Positions 17,885-27,056 of a stretch of DNA of 64,000 nt are shown here, piece by piece. This DNA is from JAUXJB01 sp965226855 (GTDB lineage Bacteria > Myxococcota_A > UBA9160 > SZUA-336). The DNA lies in assembly GCA_965226855.1 (NCBI GenBank), contig CBDDEE010000019.1:107467-171466 (forward strand), written 5' to 3'. A program made the translations under genes and the position numbers. Numbering within the stretch: position 1 is the first letter of the stretch; each line of letters opens with the position of its first letter. The notes beneath the pieces are model-generated. The model ran no database searches. It was given only the letters and a program-made list of their open reading frames with translations, and was not told the origin of the DNA.

Positions 17885-18970
17885 CTACCCGGGCTCTTCC
17901 TTCCTTGCCAGGAAGAGCTGATGAAACGCGTTCTCGACCGGGAGCTTCTCGAAGTGCACGAATCCCGCCTCCAGGGCCATGCCGCGGGCGGTGTCCTCTC
18001 CGACGACGTTGCCGAGCCCCTCGCCCCCGTGGGCCAGGGACACCGTCATGCAGTGCATCGCGCTCGTGCCGTAGAGCAGTCTCCCCTGGGGATTCAGGTT
18101 GTCCTCGATCCGATCCGAGATCACGTTCGCCTCCGACCACAGCAAGGCGCCGTCCGACCTCAGGGCTCGACAGATCCCGGCCAGAGCGCCGCGCGGGTTC
18201 ACCATGTCGTGGATGCAGTTGAAGGCCATGACCAGATCGAAGTGCTCGGCGAGTGGAATCTGCTCCGCGGGAGTGAGCTCGAACGACACGCGCTCCGACA
18301 CGCCCGCCTTTGACGCCCTCTCGCGGGCCCGGACGATCGACGTCTCGTCCACGTCGTAGCCCACGAAGCGCGACGCCGGGTAGGCTTCGGCCACGGGTAC
18401 AAGGGCCTGACCCCCTCCGCAACCTACCTCGGCCACCCAGCCGCCCGACTTGACGCGTCGGTGCACGTCTCCCAGGATCGGGATCCACTCACTCGCCACG
18501 TCTCTCTGGTAGCCGGGAGAGAAGAGCCGCTCGATGGCCTGGCTGATCTCAGGCCCGAACGCGGAGAAACTGACCCCGCCTCCGTTCCGGAAGGCGTCCA
18601 TCAGCTGAGGGACCTGCTGGACGCAGGCCTGTGCGTACTGGAACCCGCCGCCGAGGAAGGAGGTTCCCCCCTCGTCGGCCAGCACCATGACCTGCTCCGC
18701 TGTCATTGAGAACGTCTGATCAGACGGGTCGTACTCGATGTACTGGCCTGCGGCGAGGGCGGCGGCCCACTCCCTTATGTAGCGTTCATCGAGCCCCGTG
18801 CGATCCGCGAGCCCTTGTGAGGTCACCGGTCCGGCATCCGCCAGCGCGCGAAACATCCCCAGCCGATCACCGATGTATGCCAGGGCTACGATGTGCGCGC
18901 CGCCCCAGTCTTGAAGCACGCGGGCGGCAAGAGCGTTTTTGGCAGCGGGGTTGGCGGTCGTCTCGGTCAT
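17885..18970 (-). CDS. SAM-dependent class I methyltransferase with N-terminal winged-helix domain
   Basis: A 361-residue protein. Residues 15-90 resemble the dimerisation/winged-helix domain of O-methyltransferase-like enzymes (DWGGAHIVALAYIGDRLGMF, RTGLDERYIREWAAAL). The SAM domain has motif I WVAEVGCGGGQALVPVAEAY, the acidic loop FVGYDVDETSIV and motif IV-like FDLVMAFNCIHDMVNPRGAL. Substrate unknown; similar proteins are annotated as small-molecule methyltransferases. An AGGAGG lies 12 bases before the ATG. It diverges from the APC permease gene at 19103. Confidence 0.85.
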   Translation of the reverse strand: MTETTANPAAKNALAARVLQDWGGAHIVALAYIGDRLGMFRALADAGPVTSQGLADRTGLDERYIREWAAALAAGQYIEYDPSDQTFSMTAEQVMVLADEGGTSFLGGGFQYAQACVQQVPQLMDAFRNGGGVSFSAFGPEISQAIERLFSPGYQRDVASEWIPILGDVHRRVKSGGWVAEVGCGGGQALVPVAEAYPASRFVGYDVDETSIVRARERASKAGVSERVSFELTPAEQIPLAEHFDLVMAFNCIHDMVNPRGALAGICRALRSDGALLWSEANVISDRIEDNLNPQGRLLYGTSAMHCMTVSLAHGGEGLGNVVGEDTARGMALEAGFVHFEKLPVENAFHQLFLARKEEPG

Positions 18971-19102
18971 GGCCCTAGATTCCTCCTCATCGGTATGCTG
19001 CGGCCTGGATCTCGTACAGACCCGCGTACTGTCCGCCGGTCCTGGCTGGCGGCACGTCAGGCGAATTCGCTAGCCCATTCTGGCATACCATCCCTCGGCG
19101 AA

Positions 19103-20461
19103 ATGTCCGATGCCCGCTTCGCTCGCGTGCTGCGCCGTCGCGAAGTCCTGACGCTCGCCTTCGGCGCCATGATCGGCTGGAGCTGGGTCCTTCTCACGGG
19201 GGAGTGGCTCCAGACCGCGGGCACGCTGGGGGCGGTCCTCGCGTTTGGGATTGGCGGTAGCGCGGTCATCTTCATCGGACTCACCTATGCGGAGCTGGCC
19301 TCGGCCATGCCGAGCGCCGGGGGCGAGCACGTCTATACCTTGCGCGCTTTCGGGCGTACAGGCTCCTTCGTCTGCACCTGGGCGCTGGTGATGGGCTACA
19401 TCACGGTGCCGGTCTTTGAGTCGGTCGCGGTTCCCACCGCTCTGGAATACCTCCTGCCCGACGTGCGGCTGGGCTTGTTGTGGAAGATCCAGGGTTCGGA
19501 CGTCTACCTGAGCTTTGTGCTGACTGGTGTTGTCAGCGCTGTCGTGATGACCGCGATCAACTACGTGGGCATCAGGACGGCGGCGATCGTGCAGACGGTG
19601 ATCACGGCGCTCTTCGCCCTGATCGGTCTCATGTTTCTCACCGGCGCGCTCGTGCAGGGTACGGCGAGCGACATGGAGCCATGGTTCGTGGGTGGGGCAA
19701 CCGGCGCAATGGGCGTACTCGTCATGGTGCCGGCGCTCATGGTGGGCTTCGACGTGATCCCCCAGTCTGCCGAGGAGATCGACCTCCCGTTCGAGCTAAT
19801 CGGCAAGCTGCTGATAGCGAGCGTCATCATGGCGGTGGCTTGGTACGTGCTGATCAGCATCGCGGTCGCGCTCGCCCTCGACCAGACAGCCCTGGCCGGG
19901 AGCAGCATGGCCACCGCGGACGCCGCCGCGGTGGTCTGGGGCGGAGCGTGGGCCGGAAAGCTGCTGGTCGTCGGGGGACTCGGAGGCATCCTCTCCAGCT
20001 GGAATGCCTTCATCATCGGCGGTAGCCGAGTGCTCTATGCGCTCGCCCACTCCGGCATGCTGCCGCAGGCCTTCGCACGGCTGCACCCCAGGTACCACAC
20101 TCCCTACGTCGCGGTGTTGCTGATCGGAGGATTGTCGTGTCTGTCGCCACTGTTCGGGCGCACGATTCTCGTGTGGCTGATCGACGCGGGGAGCTTCGCG
20201 ATCGTGATCGCGTACGGCATGGTGGCCCTGGCATTCCTGGTGCTCCGCCACCGCGAGCCCGACATGCCGCGCCCGTTTCGCCTGCGCAATGGTCGGCTCG
20301 TCGGCTGGATTGCGCTTCTCATGTCCAGCGGGCTGTTCTGCATCTATCTGCCCGGGAGCCCGTCAGCACTGGTGTGGCCGTACGAGTGGGCCATGGTGCT
20401 CGGCTGGGCGGTCCTCGGCGCGGCGCTGTTCTCGCGGCGATGGCAGGAACCCGGTCCATAG
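19103..20461 (+). CDS. APC superfamily amino acid permease
   Basis: A 452-residue carrier with about 12 hydrophobic helices. The first helix contains TLAFGAMIGWSWVLLTGEWL, the broken-helix glycine region used for substrate binding in the APC fold, followed by LTYAELASAMPSAGGEHVYT, typical of amino acid permeases. ATG 19103 (MSDARFARVLRR) is chosen over an upstream in-frame start 70 codons earlier because the added stretch is not membrane-like and overlaps the divergent methyltransferase gene. The substrate is probably an amino acid or amine. No catabolic partner is adjacent. Confidence 0.85.
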   Translation: MSDARFARVLRRREVLTLAFGAMIGWSWVLLTGEWLQTAGTLGAVLAFGIGGSAVIFIGLTYAELASAMPSAGGEHVYTLRAFGRTGSFVCTWALVMGYITVPVFESVAVPTALEYLLPDVRLGLLWKIQGSDVYLSFVLTGVVSAVVMTAINYVGIRTAAIVQTVITALFALIGLMFLTGALVQGTASDMEPWFVGGATGAMGVLVMVPALMVGFDVIPQSAEEIDLPFELIGKLLIASVIMAVAWYVLISIAVALALDQTALAGSSMATADAAAVVWGGAWAGKLLVVGGLGGILSSWNAFIIGGSRVLYALAHSGMLPQAFARLHPRYHTPYVAVLLIGGLSCLSPLFGRTILVWLIDAGSFAIVIAYGMVALAFLVLRHREPDMPRPFRLRNGRLVGWIALLMSSGLFCIYLPGSPSALVWPYEWAMVLGWAVLGAALFSRRWQEPGP

Positions 20462-20556
20462 CCTTTCCCTGCCACGCCGTTCCCGTGTCTGGGACGCTCA
20501 GAGTGCCAGGGCGGGGATGAAGCCGCTCAAGCTGCCCGGCTCCAACGCGTCGGACC

Positions 20557-20976
20557 TCATGCAGCGCCTTTACCTCGGCCGGCTCGATCGCGCGCAGCGC
20601 TGGCGTCAGGCAGCTCTTCGTCCACGTGCAGCCAGCCCACCTTCTCATGGCGGTAGTCGTGAAAGCCAGCGGGGAACGCGGTCGGGTCGTCGAAGATCCC
20701 GAGTGCGACGTAGATGCGCTCGGGGCGCGGCTTGAAGCCGAAGCACACGCTGGAGCCGCAGGTCGGGCAGAAGCCGCGCCAGGCCCGGTCGCTAGAGTCG
20801 TAGCGAGCGGGTGGTTGGAGCCAGCGCACCGCGTCACTCTCGAACGTCGCGAACGTGGCCACCACGGCACCGAGAGCCTTGCGGCACATACTGCAGTGGC
20901 AGTGCGTGACGCGTCGTGGGGGCCCGCTCGCCTCGAAACGAATCGCACCACAGAGACAAGCACCGCTGATCGGCAT
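20557..20976 (-). CDS. GFA family (CENP-V/GFA domain) zinc protein
   Basis: A 139-residue protein with the GFA zinc-binding pattern: GACLCGAIRFEA, then HCHCSMCRKALG, then GFCPTCGSSVCFG. The family is named after a glutathione-dependent formaldehyde-activating enzyme, although that activity is disputed. A second, divergent copy lies at 26618-26977. The last 20 residues are Ala/Arg-rich and may be non-conserved. It lies 17 bases downstream of the fused CoA-transferase on the same strand and could be its last cistron. Confidence 0.85.
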   Translation of the reverse strand: MPISGACLCGAIRFEASGPPRRVTHCHCSMCRKALGAVVATFATFESDAVRWLQPPARYDSSDRAWRGFCPTCGSSVCFGFKPRPERIYVALGIFDDPTAFPAGFHDYRHEKVGWLHVDEELPDASAARDRAGRGKGAA

Positions 20977-20993
20977 GGCCAGAACCTCGATTG

Positions 20994-23435
20994 TCAGTCC
21001 AGGGCGCCGGCGATGACGAGCTCGGTAATGCGTTCCTCGTCGTAGCCGAGCAGCTCCGTGAGCACCTTCTGGTTGTCCCTCCCGAGCGTTGGCGGTCCCC
21101 AGCGCACTCGCGCGGGGGTCCGGGACAGTCGGGAGCGCGTACCTTCTACGACCGTTCGCTGACCGTCACCTTCGAGCGGCACGAAGTGGCCGCGCGCCAC
21201 GAGCTGCGGGTCGGCCACCGCGCCGGTACTGTCGAGCACCACGTGGGCTGCGATGCCGCGGGCCTGGAGCGCCGCCTCGAGCTCCGCGCCATCGCGCCCG
21301 CTGACCAGCTCGGTCACGATCGTATCTAGGGCGGCCGCGTGCTCCACGCGGGACGCGGCAGCAGCAAAGCGTGCAGCGTGGGCAAGGTCCGGTCGATTCA
21401 GCTCCTCGCACAGCGCCCTCCAGCCCGCGTCGTCCTCGACCGCAATCGCGATCCAGGCATCGTCGCCGGCGATGGGGTAGCAGCCATGAGGCGCGAGTAG
21501 GTCGTCTCGATTCCCGTTCCGCGTGGGCACGCGGTCGTTCACGAGTACGTCGAGCACAGCCGGCGCCAGGAAGTGGAGCGCCGTTTCCGCCTGGGAGAGG
21601 TCGATGTGCTGCCCCTTGCCCGTGCGTCGCCGGTACTCGAGGGCCGCGAGGATGGCCGAGGCGTTGAACTTCGGAACGATGTAGTCCGTGTACGCACCGA
21701 ATGGTCCGGCCGGATCGCGATCCGGCCAGCCCGCGAGCTCGAAGAAGCCAGTTACCGCCGCGGCCAGGTTGCCATAGCCGGCATAGGTGGCGAGCGGACC
21801 CGTCTGACCCATGAGGCAGGTGCTCAGCATGATCATGGAGGGGTTCACCGCCTCGAGGGATTCGTAGTCGAAGCCGAGCTTCTTCATGGTGCCGGGCGTG
21901 AACGCCTCGCAGACCACATCGGCCCAGCGCACCAGGTCGAGCACTGTGTCGCGGGCCTCCGGCTTCGCCAGGTCGAGCGTGATCATACGCTTGCTTGCGT
22001 TGCAGCCGTGGAACAGGGCTGCGTTCTCGTTGCCGGCTTGGCCGCCGACGTACGGACGCATCGTGCGGCACGCGTCGACGCGCGCGGAAGTCTCGACGCG
22101 GACGACCGTTGCACCGTAGTCCGCCAGCATGCGCGTGGCCATCGGTCCGGCGATCGCCCACATGAAATCCAGGACCTTGAGACCGGAGAGGGGCAGGTCT
22201 TCATCCGTTGCCGGGCCGGGCGAGGTCGGCGCTACCGAGCGTGAAGTGAGCTCTTCGAGCACCTCGGCCGTGTGCTCGCCGACGCGAGGTGCTCTGCGCG
22301 GGGCGCGCGGCGGCACCTTGCTGAAGCGGGCAAAGGGTCCGAGCTGGGTCGTCTGCCCTGCGCCATCGGGTCTCTCGAGCGGCTGGAAGTAACGGCGCGC
22401 CGCGAGCTGGGAGCTCTCCACGACGTCGCGGGCGGTCGAGACCGGCGCGATCAAGAGGTTTCGGTCCAGCGCGAGCTTGAGCAGCTCCACCTTCGTCTTC
22501 GAAGCGGTCCACTCCGCGACGCACTCCTTCGCGCGCTCGAAGGTGTCGAGCGTCTCGGCGCCCGTCATGAGCAGCTCCGTGAAGCCGATCCAGTCCTTGT
22601 CCCGTAGCGCGTCATCGCAAAAGCCGTCGGCGTGCACGCAGCGCATCAGCCGGCTGGTGGCCGGTCCGATGGCGGAGCCAAATACGTACGTGATCGACAC
22701 ATGGCCGTCCTTTGCCGGAAAGACGAGCCGGATTGATAGCGGCCCGAGCTTGCCGCCGCCGGCAAAGCGAGAGGCAGGCGGCTCGCCAACGGCGGCCGCG
22801 ACGATGTCGGACTGTGTCGCAATCGTGACCGCCTGCTGGGCCGAGACGTCGACGTGCTGGCCGAGCCCCGAGCGGTGTCGCTCGTGGAGGGCCACCAGTG
22901 CTGCCGCCGCCCCCTCCGCGGCAGCATGGTGGAAGGCCTGGGGCACGGAGACGCGGACCGGCGCGCGGTCGTCATCGCCGTAGAGCCAGAGCGGACCGCC
23001 CGCCGCGAGTACGGTCAGATCCGTGCCCGCCCAGCCCGCCTTGGGACCATCCTGACCAAAGGGTGTGATCGATACGTAGATCAGGCCGGGGTTTCGCTTC
23101 GCGAGCTGCGCGTAGCCCAGGCCACGGCGTGCCATCTCACCCGGGGCTCGCGACTCGACCAGCACGTCGGCCGTCGCCGCCAGGCGGCGCAGGGTTTCGC
23201 AGTCCTCCGGCGAGTCCACGTCGAGCGTGACGCTGCGTTTGTTGCGCGCGTACGCCCACCAGAAGAGCGAGCGCTCGGGGTTGGCAACCTCGTCGGCGAA
23301 GGGGCCACGGCGGCGCGCGCTCGAGCCTCCGGGCTCCTCGATGCAAATGACGTCCGCGCCCAGCTCTCCGAGCATCCAGCCGCAGATGGCACCCCGCTCG
23401 TCGCCCAGGTCCAGCACCCGATACGGACTCAACAT
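20994..23435 (-). CDS. Fused two-domain CaiB/BaiF (family III) CoA-transferase
   Basis: An 813-residue protein built of two consecutive family III CoA-transferase units. The N-half starts SPYRVLDLGDERGAICGWML and has YARNKRSVTLDVDSPEDC. The C-half starts at about residue 405 with LSGLKVLDFMWAIAGPMATR and has NASKRMITLDLAKPEARDT. In the C-half the position expected for the catalytic Asp is kept (GAYTDYIVPKFNASAILAAL), whereas the N-half has VSVPQAFHHAAAEGAAAAL with no Asp, so one half is probably catalytically silent. Of two adjacent ATGs (23441 and 23435), the second sits 8 bases from GGGGAGG and is preferred. Acyl and CoA-donor substrates are unknown. It is divergent from a P450 gene. Confidence 0.88.
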   Translation of the reverse strand: MLSPYRVLDLGDERGAICGWMLGELGADVICIEEPGGSSARRRGPFADEVANPERSLFWWAYARNKRSVTLDVDSPEDCETLRRLAATADVLVESRAPGEMARRGLGYAQLAKRNPGLIYVSITPFGQDGPKAGWAGTDLTVLAAGGPLWLYGDDDRAPVRVSVPQAFHHAAAEGAAAALVALHERHRSGLGQHVDVSAQQAVTIATQSDIVAAAVGEPPASRFAGGGKLGPLSIRLVFPAKDGHVSITYVFGSAIGPATSRLMRCVHADGFCDDALRDKDWIGFTELLMTGAETLDTFERAKECVAEWTASKTKVELLKLALDRNLLIAPVSTARDVVESSQLAARRYFQPLERPDGAGQTTQLGPFARFSKVPPRAPRRAPRVGEHTAEVLEELTSRSVAPTSPGPATDEDLPLSGLKVLDFMWAIAGPMATRMLADYGATVVRVETSARVDACRTMRPYVGGQAGNENAALFHGCNASKRMITLDLAKPEARDTVLDLVRWADVVCEAFTPGTMKKLGFDYESLEAVNPSMIMLSTCLMGQTGPLATYAGYGNLAAAVTGFFELAGWPDRDPAGPFGAYTDYIVPKFNASAILAALEYRRRTGKGQHIDLSQAETALHFLAPAVLDVLVNDRVPTRNGNRDDLLAPHGCYPIAGDDAWIAIAVEDDAGWRALCEELNRPDLAHAARFAAAASRVEHAAALDTIVTELVSGRDGAELEAALQARGIAAHVVLDSTGAVADPQLVARGHFVPLEGDGQRTVVEGTRSRLSRTPARVRWGPPTLGRDNQKVLTELLGYDEERITELVIAGALD

Positions 23436-23471
23436 GCGCATGACCTCCCCGTGAGGCGAGCTCTACCCGCT

Positions 23472-23481
23472 ACACTAGTGT
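23472..23481. promoter_or_regulatory. Perfect 10-bp palindrome in the divergent CoA-transferase/P450 promoter region
   Basis: ACACTAGTGT is a perfect inverted repeat midway in the 67-base gap between two divergent genes. The preceding TACACT resembles a -10 box for the P450 direction. It could be a small operator or chance; no regulator gene is adjacent. Confidence 0.3.
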
Positions 23482-23502
23482 CGCATCAATCGGGGCGCGG
23501 GC

Positions 23503-24792
23503 GTGGACCAGAAGCTGACACTGGATACGATCGACATCATCGGACCCGACACCTACGCGGAGAACGGCTACCCGCACGCGGCCTGGGAGCTACTACGCCG
23601 AGAGGCTCCTATCTTCCACTGGGACAGGGGCGTCCAGAACCCCTTCTACGCGGTGACCCGGCACGAGGACGTGGTGCGGATCTCGAAGCAGCCGAAGCTG
23701 TTCCGGAACGGACCCCGGCTGGCGGTGCTCATCGGCGGGGATCCTGAGCAGACGGGAGGCCTCCCCGCGGAGGCCGCGGGGGAGGGCGCCGTACCCGCAG
23801 GCCAGCCCCGTCTCATCCGGCAGCTCCTGAACATGGACCCGCCCGAGCACGGCAGGTACCGCAAGGTATCGAGCGGCTGGTTCACGCCACGTGCCATTCA
23901 GCGCCTGGAGGCCGAGGTGGAACGCATCACGCGCGAGCTCCTCGATGCTCTTGCCGCGGTGGAGGGCGAGGCCGACTTCGTGCACGCGGTCACCGCTCCG
24001 CTGACGCTCTCCGTCCTGGCGGACCTGCTGGGCGTGCCGCGCGAGGACTGGGAGCTGATGTTCCGCTGGACGAACCAGATCGCCGGCTCCGCGGACCCGG
24101 ATTACCAGGTTGCGGGAGAGACGCAGTTCGAGACGGTACGCCGCGCGCGGGAATCCCTGTTCAAGTACTTCGCGGAGCTCGGGCAGCAGCGCCTCGTCGA
24201 GCCGCGCGACGACATGGTGAGCGTGATCGTCCGGGGCCGCGTCGAGGGGGAGCCGCTTCCCCCGCTCGAGCTGCTCTCCTACTTCCTGCTGCTCGTGGTC
24301 GCGGGGAACGAGACCACGCGCAACGCCGCGAGCGGCGGCCTGCTGGCGCTGATCGAGAACCCCGGAGAGCTCGAGAAGCTCCGGCGCGACCCCAGGCTAA
24401 TCGACTCCGCGGTGGAGGAGATCGTGCGCTGGACATCCCCGGTGATCCAGTTCTGCCGCACGCCGATCGAGGACGTCGAGATTCGCGGTCAGAAGATCCG
24501 CGCTGGCGAGCACCTGTGTCTGTTCTACCCGTCGGCGAACCGCGACGAACAGGTCTTTGCGGACCCGAACCGCTTCCGTGTCGACCGGGATCCGAACCCC
24601 CACCTGGGGTTCGGCATCGGCGAGCACTTCTGCCTCGGCGCGAACCTCGCCCGGCTTGAACTGCGCGAGCTCTTCCGTCAGCTCGTCCCGAGGCTCGGTT
24701 CGGTCGAGCTGGCAGGACCGGTGGAGCGCGTCCGTTCGAGCTTCCTGGGTGGCGTCAAGCGTATGCCGATCCGCTACGAGCTGGAGGCCTGA
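23503..24792 (+). CDS. Cytochrome P450
   Basis: A 429-residue soluble class I bacterial P450. I-helix oxygen-activation motif LLVVAGNETTRNA near residues 263-275, the ExxR pair in VEEIVRW (E306/R309), and the heme-binding loop HLGFGIGEHFCLGANLARLE with the thiolate Cys at residue 377. Length is normal. The start is GTG 23503. No ferredoxin or ferredoxin reductase gene is adjacent, so redox partners must come from elsewhere. Related proteins are often annotated as steroid- or terpene-oxidising CYP families, but the substrate is not predictable here. A VOC protein gene follows 7 bases downstream, suggesting an operon. Confidence 0.95.
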   Translation: MDQKLTLDTIDIIGPDTYAENGYPHAAWELLRREAPIFHWDRGVQNPFYAVTRHEDVVRISKQPKLFRNGPRLAVLIGGDPEQTGGLPAEAAGEGAVPAGQPRLIRQLLNMDPPEHGRYRKVSSGWFTPRAIQRLEAEVERITRELLDALAAVEGEADFVHAVTAPLTLSVLADLLGVPREDWELMFRWTNQIAGSADPDYQVAGETQFETVRRARESLFKYFAELGQQRLVEPRDDMVSVIVRGRVEGEPLPPLELLSYFLLLVVAGNETTRNAASGGLLALIENPGELEKLRRDPRLIDSAVEEIVRWTSPVIQFCRTPIEDVEIRGQKIRAGEHLCLFYPSANRDEQVFADPNRFRVDRDPNPHLGFGIGEHFCLGANLARLELRELFRQLVPRLGSVELAGPVERVRSSFLGGVKRMPIRYELEA

Positions 24793-24799
24793 GAGGCGC

Positions 24800-25261
24800 A
24801 TGGCACAGAACCCGCCGGACGGGGCCCCGCGGATCGTCGCGAGACTCGCGTATGAAGATGTGGCCAGCGGACTGACGTTCCTCAAGCGCGCCTTCGGCTT
24901 CGTGGAGCGCAAGGACGCGCGCATCGAGAACCCGGACGGCTCCATCGCGCTCACCGAGATGGATGTCGTGGACAGTCTCATCATGGTGGGGTGCGCCGGC
25001 GCGCACGGGATCGGTAGCCCAAAGCGGGTCGGCGTCGCGACTCAGGCCCTGATCGTGTACGTGGACAACGTCGATCGCCACTTCGGGCGCGCGGTGGATG
25101 CCGGCGCCGACGTGATCTCCGAACCAGCAGATCAATTCTGGGGAGATCGTCGGTACGAAGTCAGGGACGTAGAGGGACATCTCTGGAGCTTCCACGAACA
25201 CACGCGCGACGTCTCGCCGGAGGAGATGCGCACGGCCCTTCGCGCCCTGCAAGAGGACTGA
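24800..25261 (+). CDS. VOC family protein (PhnB/YdhR-like glyoxalase fold)
   Basis: A 153-residue protein with the VOC pattern typical of the PhnB-like group: RIVARLAYEDVASGLTFLKR, AFGFVERKDARIENPDGSI, ALIVYVDNVDRHFGRAVDAG and YEVRDVEGHLWSFHEH. The last motif carries a conserved acidic and histidine pair. ATG 24800 lies 7 bases after the P450 stop and follows a weak GAGAGG site. The open frame continues upstream through the P450 gene in another phase without homology. Function unknown; it may accompany the P450. Confidence 0.85.
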   Translation: MAQNPPDGAPRIVARLAYEDVASGLTFLKRAFGFVERKDARIENPDGSIALTEMDVVDSLIMVGCAGAHGIGSPKRVGVATQALIVYVDNVDRHFGRAVDAGADVISEPADQFWGDRRYEVRDVEGHLWSFHEHTRDVSPEEMRTALRALQED

Positions 25262-25290
25262 GGACTCTCGAGCGGGTATCCTGGCCCGCC

Positions 25291-26547
25291 TTGTCCTGGC
25301 TCGACACCACCTTCGCTTCGCTCCGGCTCCGGAACTTTCGGATTCTCTGGCTCGGAACCATGTTCGCGCACTTCGCGTTCTTCATGTCGACAGTGGTGCA
25401 GAGCGTGGTGGCGTTCGACCTCGCTGGTAGCAACACAGCGGTTGGTACCGTCCTCTTCGCCCAGGGCATCGCCATGTTCCCGCTGGGTCCGCTGGGCGGT
25501 GCCCTCGCGGACCGCTGGCCCAAGCGGCTCGTCGTCGGGCTGGCACAGACGCTGCCGGCCGCCGTCTTTCTGGTGCTCGCGATCGCATTCGCGACGAATA
25601 CCATCCACATCACTCTCGTAGCGGGCGGGTCGTTCCTGATCGGAGTGAGCTTCGCCTTTGTGGGGCCCGCCAGGCATGCGCTGGTCGTGGACCTGGTTCC
25701 GCTTCGAGCCCGAGGCAACGCGGTTGCACTTGCGCAGGTAGCGAGCACCGTATCTCAGGTGCTGGGACCGGGCGTCGCGGGCCTGCTTCTCTACTGGAGC
25801 TTCTCGGGAGCCGCTGGCGCGTATGGCACGATGGCGGCCCTGTACGTCTGCTCGTCGGCGCTGCTCCTGCTACTCCCCCGCTCGAGGATGCGCGCAGATG
25901 CCGGGCAGACGCGAGTGCTGACGGACGTGATCGAGGGGCTCCGGTACGTATTGCACCGGCCCCGTCTGCGACTGCTTGTGCTGCTCTACGTGAGCGTGAT
26001 CATGGTGGGCTTTCCGTACGTCACTGTGATGCCGGGTCTGCTTGAGAACGAGCTCGGACAGGGGGCCGAGGCGTTCGCGTTCCTGTCCCTCGTCTCCGCG
26101 ACCGGGGCGCTAGCCGCGAGCCTGGGAGTTGCACGCTACGCAGACCACGGGAGCGCAACGGTTCTGTTCGGCGGCATGGGCCTGCTCTTCGGGATCGCCG
26201 TCGTCGCGCTCGCGACCGTCCCGTCGTACGAGGTCGCTGCGCTTGTCGTGTTCTTTGTCGGCCTCGGCTTCGGCGGATTCATGACGCTGAACGGCGCCGT
26301 GATCGTGCGCAGCACGGACCCTCTTTTCTTCGGACGCGTCATGTCGCTCACCATGCTGGCCTTTGGCGGCTTCGGCCTGATGGCGCTTCCTATCGGAGTT
26401 CTGGCGGACACGATCGGTGAGCGCGGAGCCCTCGCCGTCCTGGGCGTCGTCGTCTGCGCCATGGTTTCCGGCTTTGCGCTGCTCTTCGCCCGCTCGCGCC
26501 CCGAGGAGGGCGTCGCGCTCCCGGAAGCTGGCAGGTCTCACGGCTAG
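25291..26547 (+). CDS. MFS transporter of the DHA3/EntS-like group
   Basis: A 418-residue, 12-helix carrier. The N-terminus TFASLRLRNFRILWLGTMFA and loop ADRWPKRLVVGLAQT are typical of DHA3 proteins such as the enterobactin exporter EntS and macrolide pumps. Further helices follow with LVPLRARGNAVALAQVASTV, a conserved DHA3 segment. The start is TTG 25291 with no obvious ribosome-binding site, so it is uncertain. Likely an exporter of a small organic molecule. It lies 29 bases after the VOC gene, probably in the same transcript as the P450. Confidence 0.82.
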   Translation: MSWLDTTFASLRLRNFRILWLGTMFAHFAFFMSTVVQSVVAFDLAGSNTAVGTVLFAQGIAMFPLGPLGGALADRWPKRLVVGLAQTLPAAVFLVLAIAFATNTIHITLVAGGSFLIGVSFAFVGPARHALVVDLVPLRARGNAVALAQVASTVSQVLGPGVAGLLLYWSFSGAAGAYGTMAALYVCSSALLLLLPRSRMRADAGQTRVLTDVIEGLRYVLHRPRLRLLVLLYVSVIMVGFPYVTVMPGLLENELGQGAEAFAFLSLVSATGALAASLGVARYADHGSATVLFGGMGLLFGIAVVALATVPSYEVAALVVFFVGLGFGGFMTLNGAVIVRSTDPLFFGRVMSLTMLAFGGFGLMALPIGVLADTIGERGALAVLGVVVCAMVSGFALLFARSRPEEGVALPEAGRSHG

Positions 26548-26617
26548 GGAGAGCGACGAGCTGTAGTCAGCCCATCGGCGCTGCGCGTGTGGGTCGCGCT
26601 GCTCGGTCGCGGTCTCG

Positions 26618-26977
26618 CTACAAGCTCTTCCCGTCGAAGGGCGTGATCTTCAGCTCGGAGAGCTCCGCGTCGGGAAGACAACGGACGTTGACCGCGTACA
26701 TCTCCTGGCTGTCCGGTGTGGAGCCCCTGGCAAAGGAGCGAACGCCACAGACCGGGCAGAACAGATGATGGATAGTCTTCCCGGCGAACTGGTAGTCCGA
26801 CAGCTGCTCCCCTCCCGCTAGCAGTTTGAATTGCGCGGGCGGGACGAATGTCACAAGCCAGCCCGTCTTCGCGCAAATGGAGCAGTTGCACTCCATGACC
26901 TGGCTCAGGTCCGTTGTGACCTCGAACCGGACCTGTCCGCAGTGGCATCCGCCCGAGTAGGTCTTCGTATCCGGCAT
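26618..26977 (-). CDS. GFA family zinc protein (second copy)
   Basis: A 119-residue GFA-domain protein: SGGCHCGQVRFEVTTD, MECNCSICAKTGWLVTF, HHLFCPVCGVRSFARG. All expected zinc cysteines are present. ATG 26977 (MPDTKTYSGG) is chosen because homology begins there; the open frame runs 89 codons further upstream through non-homologous sequence. It is only distantly similar to the copy at 20557, so not a recent duplication. Confidence 0.86.
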   Translation of the reverse strand: MPDTKTYSGGCHCGQVRFEVTTDLSQVMECNCSICAKTGWLVTFVPPAQFKLLAGGEQLSDYQFAGKTIHHLFCPVCGVRSFARGSTPDSQEMYAVNVRCLPDAELSELKITPFDGKSL

Positions 26978-27056
26978 TCGTGCGTTCCCTTGCAGCCGTC
27001 TACGCCATAATACCCGGGGGACGGCCGAGGCGATCCAGTCGGAGGACCTTGACGCT

